64,000 nt of DNA from Halosegnis rubeus (GCF_009184545.1 NZ_QJOW01000001.1:372001-436000); one strand, 5' to 3'; numbered from the stretch's first letter, positions 25,274 to 33,703 are shown. The notes: generated by a model not told the origin, from the letters alone. Program-made: numbers and translations.

Positions 25274-26497
25274 TCACCACGACAGCGGCCGCTCGATGCC
25301 GTCGACGACGCGGGCGAGGGCCGTCCCGGCGAGCAGGAGACACCCCCACGTCCCCGGCTGTGCGAGGAAGTAGACGAGTGCGTGGTCGAGCGCGGGAGCG
25401 ACGACGGGGACGACCGTCGTAACCGCGAGCAGTCCGTAGGCGTGAACGGCCGCGAGTCCGACCCCGAGCGTGGGGACCACCGGTCGTCCGCCGCGGTCGA
25501 TTTCGCCGTGAATCAGTATCGCCGCCGCCGGCAGCAGGGCGACCAGGTAGTACGTGTACGCGAGCGTCGTGAGCAGCGGGAACACCGCGAGTCCGAGCGC
25601 GAACGTCTCGCGGTCGCGGTCGCGCGCGAGCAGTGCGGCCGCGACGACGACGAGGACGGCCGGCAGTCGAACCCACAGCGAACTCGCCAGCCAGCCGAGC
25701 GGCTTGAAGTACGGTGCGAGCCACAGCGCCGGCGACCGCGAGGGGCCGCTCCGATTGAACCCCCACGCTAACACCTCGAGATACGTCCGGTGTACCTCAA
25801 CACCGAACAGGAGCAGCGAGAGGGCGACCAGTCCCAGTCCGGCCGCCACCGCCCCGACGAACCGGTTGCGGTTCGCGAGCAGATGTGTTCCGACCGGTGC
25901 GTAGGCGAACTTGACGACCCCGACGACGCCGGTCAGCGCACCGCTGGCGACGCGGGCTGGTCGCGACTCCATCCCGCGGTCGAGTCCGACGAACGCGAAA
26001 CAGAGCAGCCCAGCCGTGAACGCCGCGGTCTGGCCCATCTTCATCGCGAGCAGAAGCGGCTGGTAGCCGACGAGCAGCCACAACAGGAGCAGCCGCTCCG
26101 CCCACGAGCGCCGCCCGGCGAGTCGCTCAACGACGAGCACCATCCCGCCCCACAACAAGAGAAGACTGCAGGCGACCCACAGCGGGTCGCCGGTGCCACG
26201 GCCGAGCGCCGCGAACGGTCGAAAGAGGACCAGCACGATGGGCGGATAGAGGTAGCTCCCGTGGTAGCCGCCGTCCTCGTTGCGGGTGTAGATGTGGTCG
26301 TTCGTCTGCCACGCGTCGACCGCCTGGTCGTAGACGCCGAAGTCCCAGAAGCTGAACGGGGGTGCGATTCCGGCGCTGCGGAGCCACCAGTTGATGAACG
26401 GGTACGCGAGGTGGAAACCGACGAGCAGCGCCGCGAGAGCGGCGAACAGCGGATGCTGGTCGTAGTAAGAACGGAGGCGGTCGCGGAGGGCCATCAT
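25274..26497 (-). CDS. GT87-type membrane glycosyltransferase (DUF2029 family)
   Basis: A 407-residue protein with about 10-11 membrane segments. The first extracellular loop has DFGVYDQAVDAW and the segment YLYPPIVLVLFRPFAALG, typical of GT-C polyprenyl-phosphate-mannose-dependent mannosyltransferases, where the Asp of the loop is catalytic. It sits between L11 and L1 on the same strand, but AGATATTTG at about 26518-26527 gives it its own TATA box. It may serve glycolipid or S-layer glycan assembly; the acceptor is unknown. Confidence 0.82.
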   Translation of the reverse strand: MMALRDRLRSYYDQHPLFAALAALLVGFHLAYPFINWWLRSAGIAPPFSFWDFGVYDQAVDAWQTNDHIYTRNEDGGYHGSYLYPPIVLVLFRPFAALGRGTGDPLWVACSLLLLWGGMVLVVERLAGRRSWAERLLLLWLLVGYQPLLLAMKMGQTAAFTAGLLCFAFVGLDRGMESRPARVASGALTGVVGVVKFAYAPVGTHLLANRNRFVGAVAAGLGLVALSLLLFGVEVHRTYLEVLAWGFNRSGPSRSPALWLAPYFKPLGWLASSLWVRLPAVLVVVAAALLARDRDRETFALGLAVFPLLTTLAYTYYLVALLPAAAILIHGEIDRGGRPVVPTLGVGLAAVHAYGLLAVTTVVPVVAPALDHALVYFLAQPGTWGCLLLAGTALARVVDGIERPLSW

Positions 26498-26537
26498 GCG
26501 GTGGGGGCCGTTTCGCGACAAATATCTTCTGTGAGCG

Positions 26538-27014
26538 TTACGCGTCGAAGGTGTCGTCGTACTCGCCGCTGTCGACTCGCTCGTCGTAGGTGCGGGCATC
26601 CTCGCCCTCGATGGTGACGCCGAGCGAGACACAGGTGCCGGCGACCTCCTTCGAGGCGTTCTTGGCATCGTACGCGAGCAGGTCCGGGAGCTTCTGCTCG
26701 GCGATGGTCTTCAGTTGTTCGACGGACATGTCGGCGACGAAGTCCTCCTGTGGCTCGCCGGAGCCGGTTTCGAAGCCGAGCTCGTCCTTGATGAGTGCGG
26801 CCGTCGGCGGGACGCCGACTTCGATGTCGAAGGAGCCGTCGTCCTCGTAGGAGACGGTGACGGGCACTTCGGTGCCGTCGAAGGCGGCAGTCTGGTCGTT
26901 GATCTCCTGCACAACAGCCTGCACGTCGACGGGGGTCGGACCAAGCTCGGGACCGAGCGGCGGGCCTGGGTTGGCCTGGCCACCGGGAACGAGTACTTCG
27001 ATGTTTCCAGCCAT
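26538..27014 (-). CDS. rpl11: 50S ribosomal protein L11
   Basis: A 158-residue protein of the GTPase-associated centre. It starts MAGNIEVLVPGGQANPGPPLGPELGP, the proline-rich N-terminal motif of L11. The C-terminal rRNA-binding domain holds LLAYDAKNASKEVAGTCVSLGV. CTTAAACG about 22-29 bases before the ATG is a TATA box for a leaderless message, so L11 is likely transcribed apart from L1-L10-L12. Confidence 0.97.
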   Translation of the reverse strand: MAGNIEVLVPGGQANPGPPLGPELGPTPVDVQAVVQEINDQTAAFDGTEVPVTVSYEDDGSFDIEVGVPPTAALIKDELGFETGSGEPQEDFVADMSVEQLKTIAEQKLPDLLAYDAKNASKEVAGTCVSLGVTIEGEDARTYDERVDSGEYDDTFDA

Positions 27015-27060
27015 ACCGAACAGAATCAGGCCCGCGCGTTTAAGGATTGTTTTTCAGCGG

Positions 27061-27261
27061 CTACGCCACGCTGATACCGTGTCGCGTGAGGAACGCGTTC
27101 ACGTCTTTGATCTCGACCGGGCTGCCGATAATCCGGGCGTCGTCGCCGGCATCAACGACGGTGACGGTGAAGTTCGACTCCACGTCCTCGTGTACCGGGT
27201 CGAACTGCTCCCACGGGAGACAGATCTGCGTGCTGTCCCGAAGGGTCTGCGGGTCTGCCAT
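27061..27261 (-). CDS. Small conserved-looking haloarchaeal protein
   Basis: A 66-residue acidic protein (starts MADPQTLRDSTQICLPW, ends FLTRHGISVA) with one Cys and a compact alpha/beta pattern. CTTAATACA at about 27281-27290 is a TATA box placed for a leaderless start. It precedes rpl11 on the same strand by 46 bases. I do not recognise the family. Confidence 0.65.
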   Translation of the reverse strand: MADPQTLRDSTQICLPWEQFDPVHEDVESNFTVTVVDAGDDARIIGSPVEIKDVNAFLTRHGISVA

Positions 27262-27308
27262 TATGTTTTATTAGTTGATTCGGATGTATTAAGCCACCGA
27301 AAACGTCG

Positions 27309-27473
27309 CTATAGATTCACGACGACGAGCAGGAGTGCGAGGATACCGATGGCGAACAGTCCCACGTCGCGCAGTCCCGTCTCGAAGGCGAACGTCGCGA
27401 GCAGCGTGTGTGCCACCGCGACGAACAACAACGCACCGACGAGTAGATTCCCGACCAGCCGACGCTGTTCCAT
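27309..27473 (-). CDS. Small two-helix membrane protein
   Basis: A 54-residue frame beginning MEQRRLVGNLLVGALLF and ending LLLVVVNL. It has two hydrophobic helices (about 7-27 and 36-54) separated by the polar turn ETGLRDVG, with Arg residues at the N-terminus. Codon use is strongly G/C-ending. It diverges from the DRG GTPase gene. Family unknown. Confidence 0.62.
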   Translation of the reverse strand: MEQRRLVGNLLVGALLFVAVAHTLLATFAFETGLRDVGLFAIGILALLLVVVNL

Positions 27474-27585
27474 ACACCGACGGACGCGCGCGAGTGGCGT
27501 AAACCGTTCGCCACACCCGCGAGCAAACCGTTCGCCACGACCACAACGAACAGGCTTTTGCCCGCCACCAGCCGACTACGGATAG

Positions 27586-28698
27586 ATGGGGCTCGAAGAA
27601 GAAATCGAGGCGATTGAAGACGAAATCGCGGAGACGCCCTACAACAAATCGACCGAGGCACACATCGGCCGGCTGAAGGCCAAACTCGCGGAGAAGAAGG
27701 AGAAGCTCGAACAGCAGTCCGGCTCCGGTGGCGGCGGTGGCTACGCCGTCGAGAAGACGGGCGACGCCACGGTCGCGCTCGTCGGGTTTCCCTCCGTGGG
27801 GAAGTCGACGCTGTTGAACGCGCTCACCAACGCCGAAAGCGAAGTCGGCTCCTACGAGTTCACGACCCTCGACGTGAACCCCGGGATGTTGCAATATCGC
27901 GGCGCGAACATCCAACTGATGGACGTGCCCGGGCTCATCGAAGGAGCAGCCCACGGCCGCGGTGGCGGTCAGGAAGTTCTGTCTGTCGTCCGGACGGCAG
28001 ACCTCGTCCTGTTCGTGCTCTCGGTGTTCGAAATCGACCAGTACGACCGGCTCGCCGAGGAGCTGTACAACAACAAGATTCGACTCGACACGGAGCCGCC
28101 GAGCATCTCGGTGACGAAACGCCACACCGGCGGGCTGAAAGTGACGACCGCCAAGGGCGTCGACCTCGACGAGGCGACCATCAAGGAGGTGTGTCGCGAG
28201 TACGGCTACGTCAACGCCGACATCACCATCCAGCAGAATCTCGACATCGACGAGCTGGTGGACGCGCTGATGGACAATCGCGTCTATCTCCCCTCTGCCG
28301 TCGCGGTTAACAAGGCCGATCTCATCGAACCCGACTACCTCGATACGGTCAACGCCGACCTCCGCGACCGCGGTATCGACCCCGACGACGCCGTCTTCAT
28401 CTCCGCCGAAGAGGAGAAGGGACTCGATGCGCTCAAGGAGAAGATATTCGACTCGCTGGGCCTGATCCGCATCTACATGGACAAGCCGGGCCGCGGCGTC
28501 GACTACGACGAGCCGCTCGTCATCACCGAGGACGAGAACACCGTCGAGGACGTACTCGACAAGCTCGGCGGCGACTTCGACGAGCGGTTCCGGTTCGGCC
28601 GCGTCAGCGGCGAGAGCGCGAAACACGACGAACAACAGGTGGGTCGGACCCACGAACTCGCCGACGAGGACGTGCTCCGCATCGTCGCCCGCAAGTGA
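27586..28698 (+). CDS. DRG-family GTP-binding protein
   Basis: A 370-residue GTPase of the Obg/DRG group, in eukaryotes tied to translation and ribosomes. An N-terminal helix-turn-helix and Gly-rich linker (about 1-52) precede the G domain: P-loop GFPSVGKST at 67-75, DVPG at 113-116 followed by LIEGAAHGRGGG, and NKAD near 244. The C-terminal TGS domain holds the IRIYMDKPGRG segment. AGGCTTTTGCC about 28-35 bases upstream is a TATA candidate. Its TGA overlaps the next ATG by one base. Confidence 0.95.
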   Translation: MGLEEEIEAIEDEIAETPYNKSTEAHIGRLKAKLAEKKEKLEQQSGSGGGGGYAVEKTGDATVALVGFPSVGKSTLLNALTNAESEVGSYEFTTLDVNPGMLQYRGANIQLMDVPGLIEGAAHGRGGGQEVLSVVRTADLVLFVLSVFEIDQYDRLAEELYNNKIRLDTEPPSISVTKRHTGGLKVTTAKGVDLDEATIKEVCREYGYVNADITIQQNLDIDELVDALMDNRVYLPSAVAVNKADLIEPDYLDTVNADLRDRGIDPDDAVFISAEEEKGLDALKEKIFDSLGLIRIYMDKPGRGVDYDEPLVITEDENTVEDVLDKLGGDFDERFRFGRVSGESAKHDEQQVGRTHELADEDVLRIVARK

Positions 28699-29159
28699 TG
28701 CTGCCCGGCACGCCCCGCCGCAGATTTCTCGCTCTCCTCTTGCTCGCGTTCGTCCCGTGGACCGTCCTCGTTATCGACCGCGGCGTGACGGTGCTCAACG
28801 GGCTGTTCCCGCTCTTCGTTCTCGATTACAATCCCGGGTTAACGCAGGCGGTTCGGGCGATTCCGACGTGGCGATTCTTCCTCTCCGGTGGCGGCATCCC
28901 GCGCAACCCCGAGCTGTGGCCCGCGAGTATCCTCCTGTACCTACTCGCGCTCGCGAGTGCGAGCGTCCGCGCGGCGTTCGACCGCGGGGACCCGCGGTTC
29001 ACCGGCGGAACGCTCCTGCTTGCCGGTCTCGCCGGCATCGGTGTCGCGTTCAGCTTCGCCCACCGGCTCCGATATACGCCGCTTCCCGTCGGGTCGCTCC
29101 TCGCGTGCGCGCTCGCGTGGTGGTACTACTGGCCCGCCTTCCAGGCCAAACGAGAGTAG
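28698..29159 (+). CDS. Haloarchaeal membrane protein (TIGR04206-like)
   Basis: A 153-residue protein with four likely membrane helices: FLALLLLAFVPWTVLVI, LLYLLALASASV, LLLAGLAGIGVAFSF and LLACALAWWYYW. The FVPWTVLV motif and size fit the haloarchaeal TIGR04206-like group. ATG at 28698 overlaps the DRG stop; a GTG one codon earlier is an alternative. Translation is probably coupled to DRG. Function unknown. Confidence 0.65.
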   Translation: MLPGTPRRRFLALLLLAFVPWTVLVIDRGVTVLNGLFPLFVLDYNPGLTQAVRAIPTWRFFLSGGGIPRNPELWPASILLYLLALASASVRAAFDRGDPRFTGGTLLLAGLAGIGVAFSFAHRLRYTPLPVGSLLACALAWWYYWPAFQAKRE

Positions 29160-29173
29160 TCTGTTCGACCGAC

Positions 29174-29231
29174 CGCAGTCGTTGGCGGGTCGGATTCCCA
29201 CTGACTCGCAGTGGTTGGCGGGTCGGATTCC
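29174..29231 (+). repeat. Short direct repeat, two 25-base units
   Basis: Two copies of a 25-base unit (29174-29198 and 29207-29231) that contains TTGGCGGGTCGGATTCC differ at one base. They fill the gap between the TIGR04206-like gene and the VOC gene and end just before the CTTTTCAA TATA candidate at 29242-29249. Confidence 0.8.
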
Positions 29232-29272
29232 GCCACACGTAGCTTTTCAATCACACCGACCGAACGCCGGGT

Positions 29273-30046
29273 ATGGACGCACCACTCGACCACGTGATGA
29301 TGCGCGTCGCCGACCTCGAAACGTCCCTCGACTGGTACCAGACGCACCTCAACTACGAGGAGAAGGGTCGCTGGGAGGCGGACACCTTCACCAACGTCTA
29401 TCTCGGGCCTGAGAACGCTCACGAGACCGGTGCCGTGCTCGAACTCACCTCGAACCACGACTCCGAACCCGACGAGATGGGCGACGGGTGGGGGCACATC
29501 GCCGTCCGCGTCCCGGAAGACGAACTCCAGCAGCGCTACGACGAACTCATGGACGAGGGCGTCGAGGACTACCGCGACCCCGAGTCCTGTGGCAACCGCT
29601 ACGCGTTCGTGACGGACCCCGACGGCCACGAAATCGAGATCGTGAAACGCGACTTCGGCCCGCTGTACTCGCTGGACCACACGATGATTCGCGTCGAGGA
29701 CGTGACCCGCGCCATCGGCTACTGGAGCCGAGTCTTCGAGTACGAGCTGTCGGGCCGCTGGGAGGCCGACACGTTCGCGAACTACTTCCTGCGACCGTCG
29801 GACGCACCACAGGAGGCGATGAGCGTCGAGTTGACCTACAACTACGACGGCCGCACGTACACGCTCGGCGACGCGTGGGGCCACCTCGCCGTGCAGGTGG
29901 ACGACCTCGCGAACGCGTGGGACGAACTCACAACCCGGGAGTCGGCCGCCGACCGCTCGCCCGAGGAGTGTGACAACCTCTACGCGTTCACCGCCGACGA
30001 CGAAGGCCACCAAATCGAACTGCTCGAAGAGCATGTCACGAACTGA
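29273..30046 (+). CDS. VOC-superfamily protein with two glyoxalase-like domains
   Basis: A 257-residue protein made of two VOC modules, about 1-125 and 130-257, probably from an internal duplication: HVMMRVADLETSLDWYQ against HTMIRVEDVTRAIGYWS, and FVTDPDGHEIEIV against FTADDEGHQIELL. Metal ligands are likely His8, Glu57 and Glu122 equivalents. It could be a glyoxalase I (lactoylglutathione lyase-type) or an extradiol dioxygenase; haloarchaea lack glutathione, so another thiol would be used. Confidence 0.85.
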   Translation: MDAPLDHVMMRVADLETSLDWYQTHLNYEEKGRWEADTFTNVYLGPENAHETGAVLELTSNHDSEPDEMGDGWGHIAVRVPEDELQQRYDELMDEGVEDYRDPESCGNRYAFVTDPDGHEIEIVKRDFGPLYSLDHTMIRVEDVTRAIGYWSRVFEYELSGRWEADTFANYFLRPSDAPQEAMSVELTYNYDGRTYTLGDAWGHLAVQVDDLANAWDELTTRESAADRSPEECDNLYAFTADDEGHQIELLEEHVTN

Positions 30047-30163
30047 ATTCCCCTGCGAACGGCCTGCTTTTTCGTCGCACGTCCGTCAGACGCTCACCTC
30101 CACGAGACGGCCCGTACCGCCCGCAGACGGCCTTGTTACGCTATAACACACGGCCGTTTTGGA

Positions 30164-30182
30164 CACAAAGTATTTATATTAA
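30164..30182 (+). promoter_or_regulatory. S-layer gene promoter
   Basis: ACAAAG followed by TATTTATATTAA forms a BRE plus strong TATA box. Transcription should start near 30200-30205, leaving a leader of about 90 bases before the S-layer ATG, in contrast with the leaderless neighbours. Haloarchaeal S-layer mRNAs are known to carry leaders of about this size. Confidence 0.75.
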
Positions 30183-30212
30183 TGAGTGTTCTGTTCGGGT
30201 GTACCCCTACCT

Positions 30213-30287
30213 ATGGTAACAGCACGAAGTATCGGTCACGGGGCTTCCCCGGCGGTCGTGAAACGTCTCGTTGCCGTTCGGTACTAG
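30213..30287 (+). other. S-layer mRNA leader: 24-codon upstream ORF and hairpin
   Basis: Within the leader an ATG at 30213 opens a 24-residue frame (MVTARSIGHGASPAVV...) that stops with TAG at 30285-30287, 7 bases before the S-layer ATG. The same stretch folds into a hairpin with outer stem CACGA (30223-30227)/TCGTG (30256-30260) and inner stem CGGGG (30239-30243)/CCCCG (30247-30251) with a 3-base loop. Whether the peptide is made or only the RNA fold matters is undecided. Confidence 0.45.
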
Positions 30288-30294
30288 ACTAAAC

Positions 30295-32937
30295 ATGACA
30301 GATACAAATACAAAGGTTCGCAGCCTGATCCTGACGGCGCTGATGGTCGTCTCCGTTTTCGGAGGCACCATCGCGTTCGCCGGATCCGCCGCTGCGGCCA
30401 ACGAAGTGAGCGTCAACGGCCCCTTTGACGAGGATACGGTCGTTGCTCCGTCTCACACTGGTACGTTCCAGAGTGTTGATGATACAGTACAGTATGTCGT
30501 AATCGACCTAACCGCCGCTGACTCCGGTTTGAACGAACCGGACCTCAGTGCGGTTACCGCATCTGACGTTCAGATTACGAAGAACGGTGTGGAGTACACG
30601 GATGGATTCAGTGAATTCCAGAAGAACTCCCAGGACCCTGGCACCATCACGATCAAGATGGCTAACTCCATCAACGTCGTCGGTGGTGACACGCTCGATA
30701 TCACCGTCAACGATGTCCTGACACCGAGTGTCAGTGGCACGAAGGAATACTCCGTCGAGACTACGTACTACGACACGGCTGGTGTCGATAGCTCCAACGT
30801 CGTTGACGAGAGCTTCGGCCCGACCAACTACGACGTCACGGAGACCAGCACCAGCGGTGGCGGTGGCTCGACCACTCTCACCGGTGACGCCAAGTTTGAC
30901 TCCGGATCCAACGCCTGGATCGGCCAGAGCCTCTACTTCCAGGCAGATGTTGCTGACAGTGGATCTGACGGCCCTGACACCTACGAACTTCACGAGGTAG
31001 ACACCTCGGGTAGCACAGATAAGGTCGGTACTCTCGTCACTGAAGTTGCTCTGAACAGCAACGGTGCAGCCCTCATCGACACGTCGAACCTTCAGGGCCC
31101 GTACGTGATGGTTGACGAGAACGGCGACGTCATTGCCACCGATAACAGTGGTGTGGAGATTACCGGTGGTAATACTGCCCAGATGAACGGTGACTACGAT
31201 GACGGCGAAGAAGTCACTGTCATCACGCAGAACTTCGACGCGGTGTTCGAAGCTAGCAGTGCGACCCAGGGCGGCGACTTCGATGTGACCTACACGAGTA
31301 ACCGTGCAGGCTACGACGTCACGGTTGACTCCGACGACCTCTCCAACGAGGAGATTAAGACGCTGTTCGGTGCAAGTGACTCCGACCTTTCGGACGGTGT
31401 CCAGATCACGGTCACTGGTAACGACCAGACGCAGACGTACAGCGTCCCATCTGACTTCACGACTGGAAACTACTCGTTCACCTTCGAGGTCGCAGACACC
31501 ACGAACAGCGCGAGTGGCTCCATCATGATTCAGTCGCCATCTGACACGAGCGCGTCCTTCGCCTCCTCGGCATTCTCGCAGGAGCGCGGTGACGTGGTCG
31601 AGTTCACTGTCGACATGTCGAACACCCAGACCGCCGACATCACCGTCGGTTCGGAAACTGTCAACTACGTCGGAACCGCGACGATCACTGACGGCAACGA
31701 CGACGGTTCCGTTACCGTTCAGATGAACACGTTCCTCGCAGGAACGACCAATAACGAGGCACAGGCCTTCTCCGCCGCTGACAGCGGTGACAGCGTCACG
31801 AAGGTCCGACGCTCCACCTCGGAGCTCGACTCGCCACTCGCTGCTGCTGATTACGACCTGACGGTCTCCATCAGCGGCAACGAAGAGGACGTCGCAGTGT
31901 TCTCGCTTCAGCCGCGCTCCACCACCGGCGCTGTCTCGCACACCGCCCCTGGTGACGCAACGGCAAGCACCGCCGCTGACTACGAAGATGCTGCCGGCGT
32001 CGTTGACGCCGCAACCCAGCGTAGCACGGTCGCCATGGGCGACCAGATGATCTTCCAAGTGAACGCCAACGGTCTTTACGGATACGTTGACAGTGCCAGT
32101 GACCTGCAGGCTGGATCTGGTAACGGTGTCTCCCTGTCCGTTGAACAGACCGGTGACCTCACCAACCAGGCACCGAAGACCGTGCCAGTTGGGAACACGG
32201 AAGTGTACTTCGACTCGACGAATGACACCTTCTTGGTTGTCTACGACACGAACGACGGTGCCATGCGAAACAGCCAGTCGGTTGACTTCTCGGCAGGCGA
32301 GGAGTACACCGCTGAATTCGTCATCGACGGCGACAACAACCCGTACGTCGCAACCGGTGAGACCGAGACCGTCTCGTCCTCGTACATGATCGAGGAGCGT
32401 ACAGTGTCCTTCGACACGAACGCAGACGATGAGATCTCGGTTGCTGCAACCAGCGACGCAACAATCTCGGGCGAGACGACGATGGCGCCCGGAACAGAAT
32501 TCACCGTTCGCGCCCGTGCCTCCGGCTCGAGTCCGTTCCTCAAGACGGGCGACGCCGTTGTTGGCAGCGAAGGTGACTTCTCGAGCGCGTTCGACTTCTC
32601 GGGTGTCTCCGAGAACACGACGTTCACCGTGACTGTTCCATCGCAGGGTCTCGTGAACAACGCTGAGACGGACGGCGTTGTGACTAACGAGACTGACACG
32701 GAGACGCCGACGCCGACTCCGACGCCGGAGCCGGCAACGGAGACGCCGACGCCGACCCCGACGCCGGAGCCGGCAACTGAAACGCCGACCCCGACGCCGG
32801 AGCCGGCAACTGAAACGCCGACCGAGGGCGGTGCAACCCCGACTGAGACCTCCGGAAGCCAGCCTGGCTTCGGTGGCGCAGTCGCGATTGTTGCCCTCGC
32901 TGGCGCAGCGCTCATCGCGCTCCGCCGCGGCAACTAA
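30295..32937 (+). CDS. S-layer glycoprotein with PGF-CTERM anchor
   Basis: An 880-residue major cell-surface glycoprotein. The signal peptide (about 1-35, MTDTNTKVRSLILTALMVVSVFGG) is of the haloarchaeal S-layer type. The mature part is acidic, beta-rich and Thr/Ser-rich, with N-glycosylation sequons NYS, NDT, NTT and NET. A spacer of ETPTPTPTPEPAT repeats follows near 800-850, then PGF at 857-859, a hydrophobic helix and basic tail RRGN: the archaeosortase signal that replaces the helix with a lipid anchor. T-ending codons are more frequent than in neighbours, perhaps from high expression or different origin. artA lies 850 bases downstream. Confidence 0.93.
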   Translation: MTDTNTKVRSLILTALMVVSVFGGTIAFAGSAAAANEVSVNGPFDEDTVVAPSHTGTFQSVDDTVQYVVIDLTAADSGLNEPDLSAVTASDVQITKNGVEYTDGFSEFQKNSQDPGTITIKMANSINVVGGDTLDITVNDVLTPSVSGTKEYSVETTYYDTAGVDSSNVVDESFGPTNYDVTETSTSGGGGSTTLTGDAKFDSGSNAWIGQSLYFQADVADSGSDGPDTYELHEVDTSGSTDKVGTLVTEVALNSNGAALIDTSNLQGPYVMVDENGDVIATDNSGVEITGGNTAQMNGDYDDGEEVTVITQNFDAVFEASSATQGGDFDVTYTSNRAGYDVTVDSDDLSNEEIKTLFGASDSDLSDGVQITVTGNDQTQTYSVPSDFTTGNYSFTFEVADTTNSASGSIMIQSPSDTSASFASSAFSQERGDVVEFTVDMSNTQTADITVGSETVNYVGTATITDGNDDGSVTVQMNTFLAGTTNNEAQAFSAADSGDSVTKVRRSTSELDSPLAAADYDLTVSISGNEEDVAVFSLQPRSTTGAVSHTAPGDATASTAADYEDAAGVVDAATQRSTVAMGDQMIFQVNANGLYGYVDSASDLQAGSGNGVSLSVEQTGDLTNQAPKTVPVGNTEVYFDSTNDTFLVVYDTNDGAMRNSQSVDFSAGEEYTAEFVIDGDNNPYVATGETETVSSSYMIEERTVSFDTNADDEISVAATSDATISGETTMAPGTEFTVRARASGSSPFLKTGDAVVGSEGDFSSAFDFSGVSENTTFTVTVPSQGLVNNAETDGVVTNETDTETPTPTPTPEPATETPTPTPTPEPATETPTPTPEPATETPTEGGATPTETSGSQPGFGGAVAIVALAGAALIALRRGN

Positions 32938-32948
32938 CGATAGCTGAC

Positions 32949-32988
32949 TAACCGGACCTCCCCGGTTTACCAAACTGGATTTTTCTTT
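32949..32988 (+). terminator. Terminator of the S-layer gene
   Basis: A 6-bp stem AACCGG (32950-32955)/CCGGTT (32962-32967) is followed by GGATTTTTCTTT. Archaeal termination depends mainly on the T-run, present at 32980-32987; the stem may stabilise the 3' end. Confidence 0.6.
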
Positions 32989-33032
32989 CGCGCGCTACCC
33001 GGACAGCGACAGCGCCGTGGTACGGATGCAGT

Positions 33033-33129
33033 GTTTACTGTTCGTAAACCGGGGCGCTCGAATGGTAGCGCCACAAGCGACGACCAAGCTGCTACTTTGA
33101 ACCCATTCCAGAGTAGGCCCGGCTCTGGA
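33033..33129. repeat. Three consecutive inverted repeats
   Basis: GTTTAC/GTAAAC (33033-33049, loop 5), GGCGCT/AGCGCC (33053-33072, loop 8) and TCCAGAG/CTCTGGA (33107-33129, loop 9) lie in the gap between the S-layer terminator and the toxin-antitoxin promoter. All stems are perfect. They could be operators, mRNA-end structures or remains of a mobile element. No coding sequence is visible in this 180-base stretch. Confidence 0.7.
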
Positions 33130-33171
33130 AGTATGCCGAACGCTTATCTGTAGTACCGTTGTATCACAGCT

Positions 33172-33447
33172 ATGAGCACCGATACGGACACCGGCGACGA
33201 CCGGATGGAGAAAATCAACGTTCGCGTCCCCGAGAGCCTGCTGCAGCGTATCGACGAGGAGTGGGAGCGCCGCGGGTACTCCAGCAAGTCCGAGGCTATC
33301 CGCGACGCGCTGCGTGACTGGGTGAACCCGCCGGTGACGCTGTCCGAAGAGACGCTCGCCGATCTGGAGGAAAGCCGGGAGCAGGCGGACCGAGACGAGA
33401 CAGTGTCCGCCGAAGAGGCGCGTGAGCGGCTGGGGCTGGATGACTGA
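33172..33447 (+). CDS. Ribbon-helix-helix antitoxin
   Basis: A 91-residue protein. Residues 13-50 form a ribbon-helix-helix: KINVRVPESLLQRIDEEWERRGYSSKSEAIRDALRDW. The acidic C-terminal part (LADLEESREQADRDETVSAEEARERLGL) should wrap the toxin. CTTATC at 33143-33148 is a TATA box for a leaderless start. The stop overlaps the toxin start, as is normal when antitoxin comes first. RHH antitoxins repress their own operon. Confidence 0.88.
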   Translation: MSTDTDTGDDRMEKINVRVPESLLQRIDEEWERRGYSSKSEAIRDALRDWVNPPVTLSEETLADLEESREQADRDETVSAEEARERLGLDD

Positions 33448-33703
33448 CGTCGAGTACACAGAACAGGCCCTCGACCATCTGGACGGTCTCGACCCGCAGG
33501 CCGCCGACCGCGTGATGAACAAAGTCGACGAGGCGACCGAATGGACCGAACACCGCTTGGAGCCACTCTCCGGGTTTCCGTATTACAAGCTACGAGCCGG
33601 CGATTACCGCGTTATTATCACCTGGGACCGCGAGACTAACCTCCTCCGCGTCGAGGCCGTCGGCCACCGGCGAAACGTGTACGACCGGCACCTCCCGCCG
33701 TAG
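33440..33703 (+). CDS. RelE/ParE-family toxin
   Basis: An 87-residue protein with the compact RelE/ParE fold: an N-terminal helix (YTEQALDHLDGLDPQAADRVMNKVDEA), then strands PLSGFPYYKLRAGDYRVIITWD and LRVEAVGHRRNVYD. Basic Arg and His residues in the last strand and tail match RelE-type residues that cut mRNA on the ribosome, while ParE-type members target gyrase; the tail GHRRNVYDRH favours RelE. ATG at 33440 overlaps the antitoxin end by 8 bases. Confidence 0.87.
   Translation: MTDVEYTEQALDHLDGLDPQAADRVMNKVDEATEWTEHRLEPLSGFPYYKLRAGDYRVIITWDRETNLLRVEAVGHRRNVYDRHLPP

Noticed and set aside
32700-32830. CRISPR-like repeated array
   Set aside because: The repeats encode the Thr/Pro spacer (TPTPEPAT) of the S-layer protein in frame; no unique spacers are present.
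30508-32973. 821-codon open frame antisense to the S-layer gene
   Set aside because: The product is a Val/Arg/Asp low-complexity string without domains, explained by the codon pattern of the S-layer gene on the other strand.
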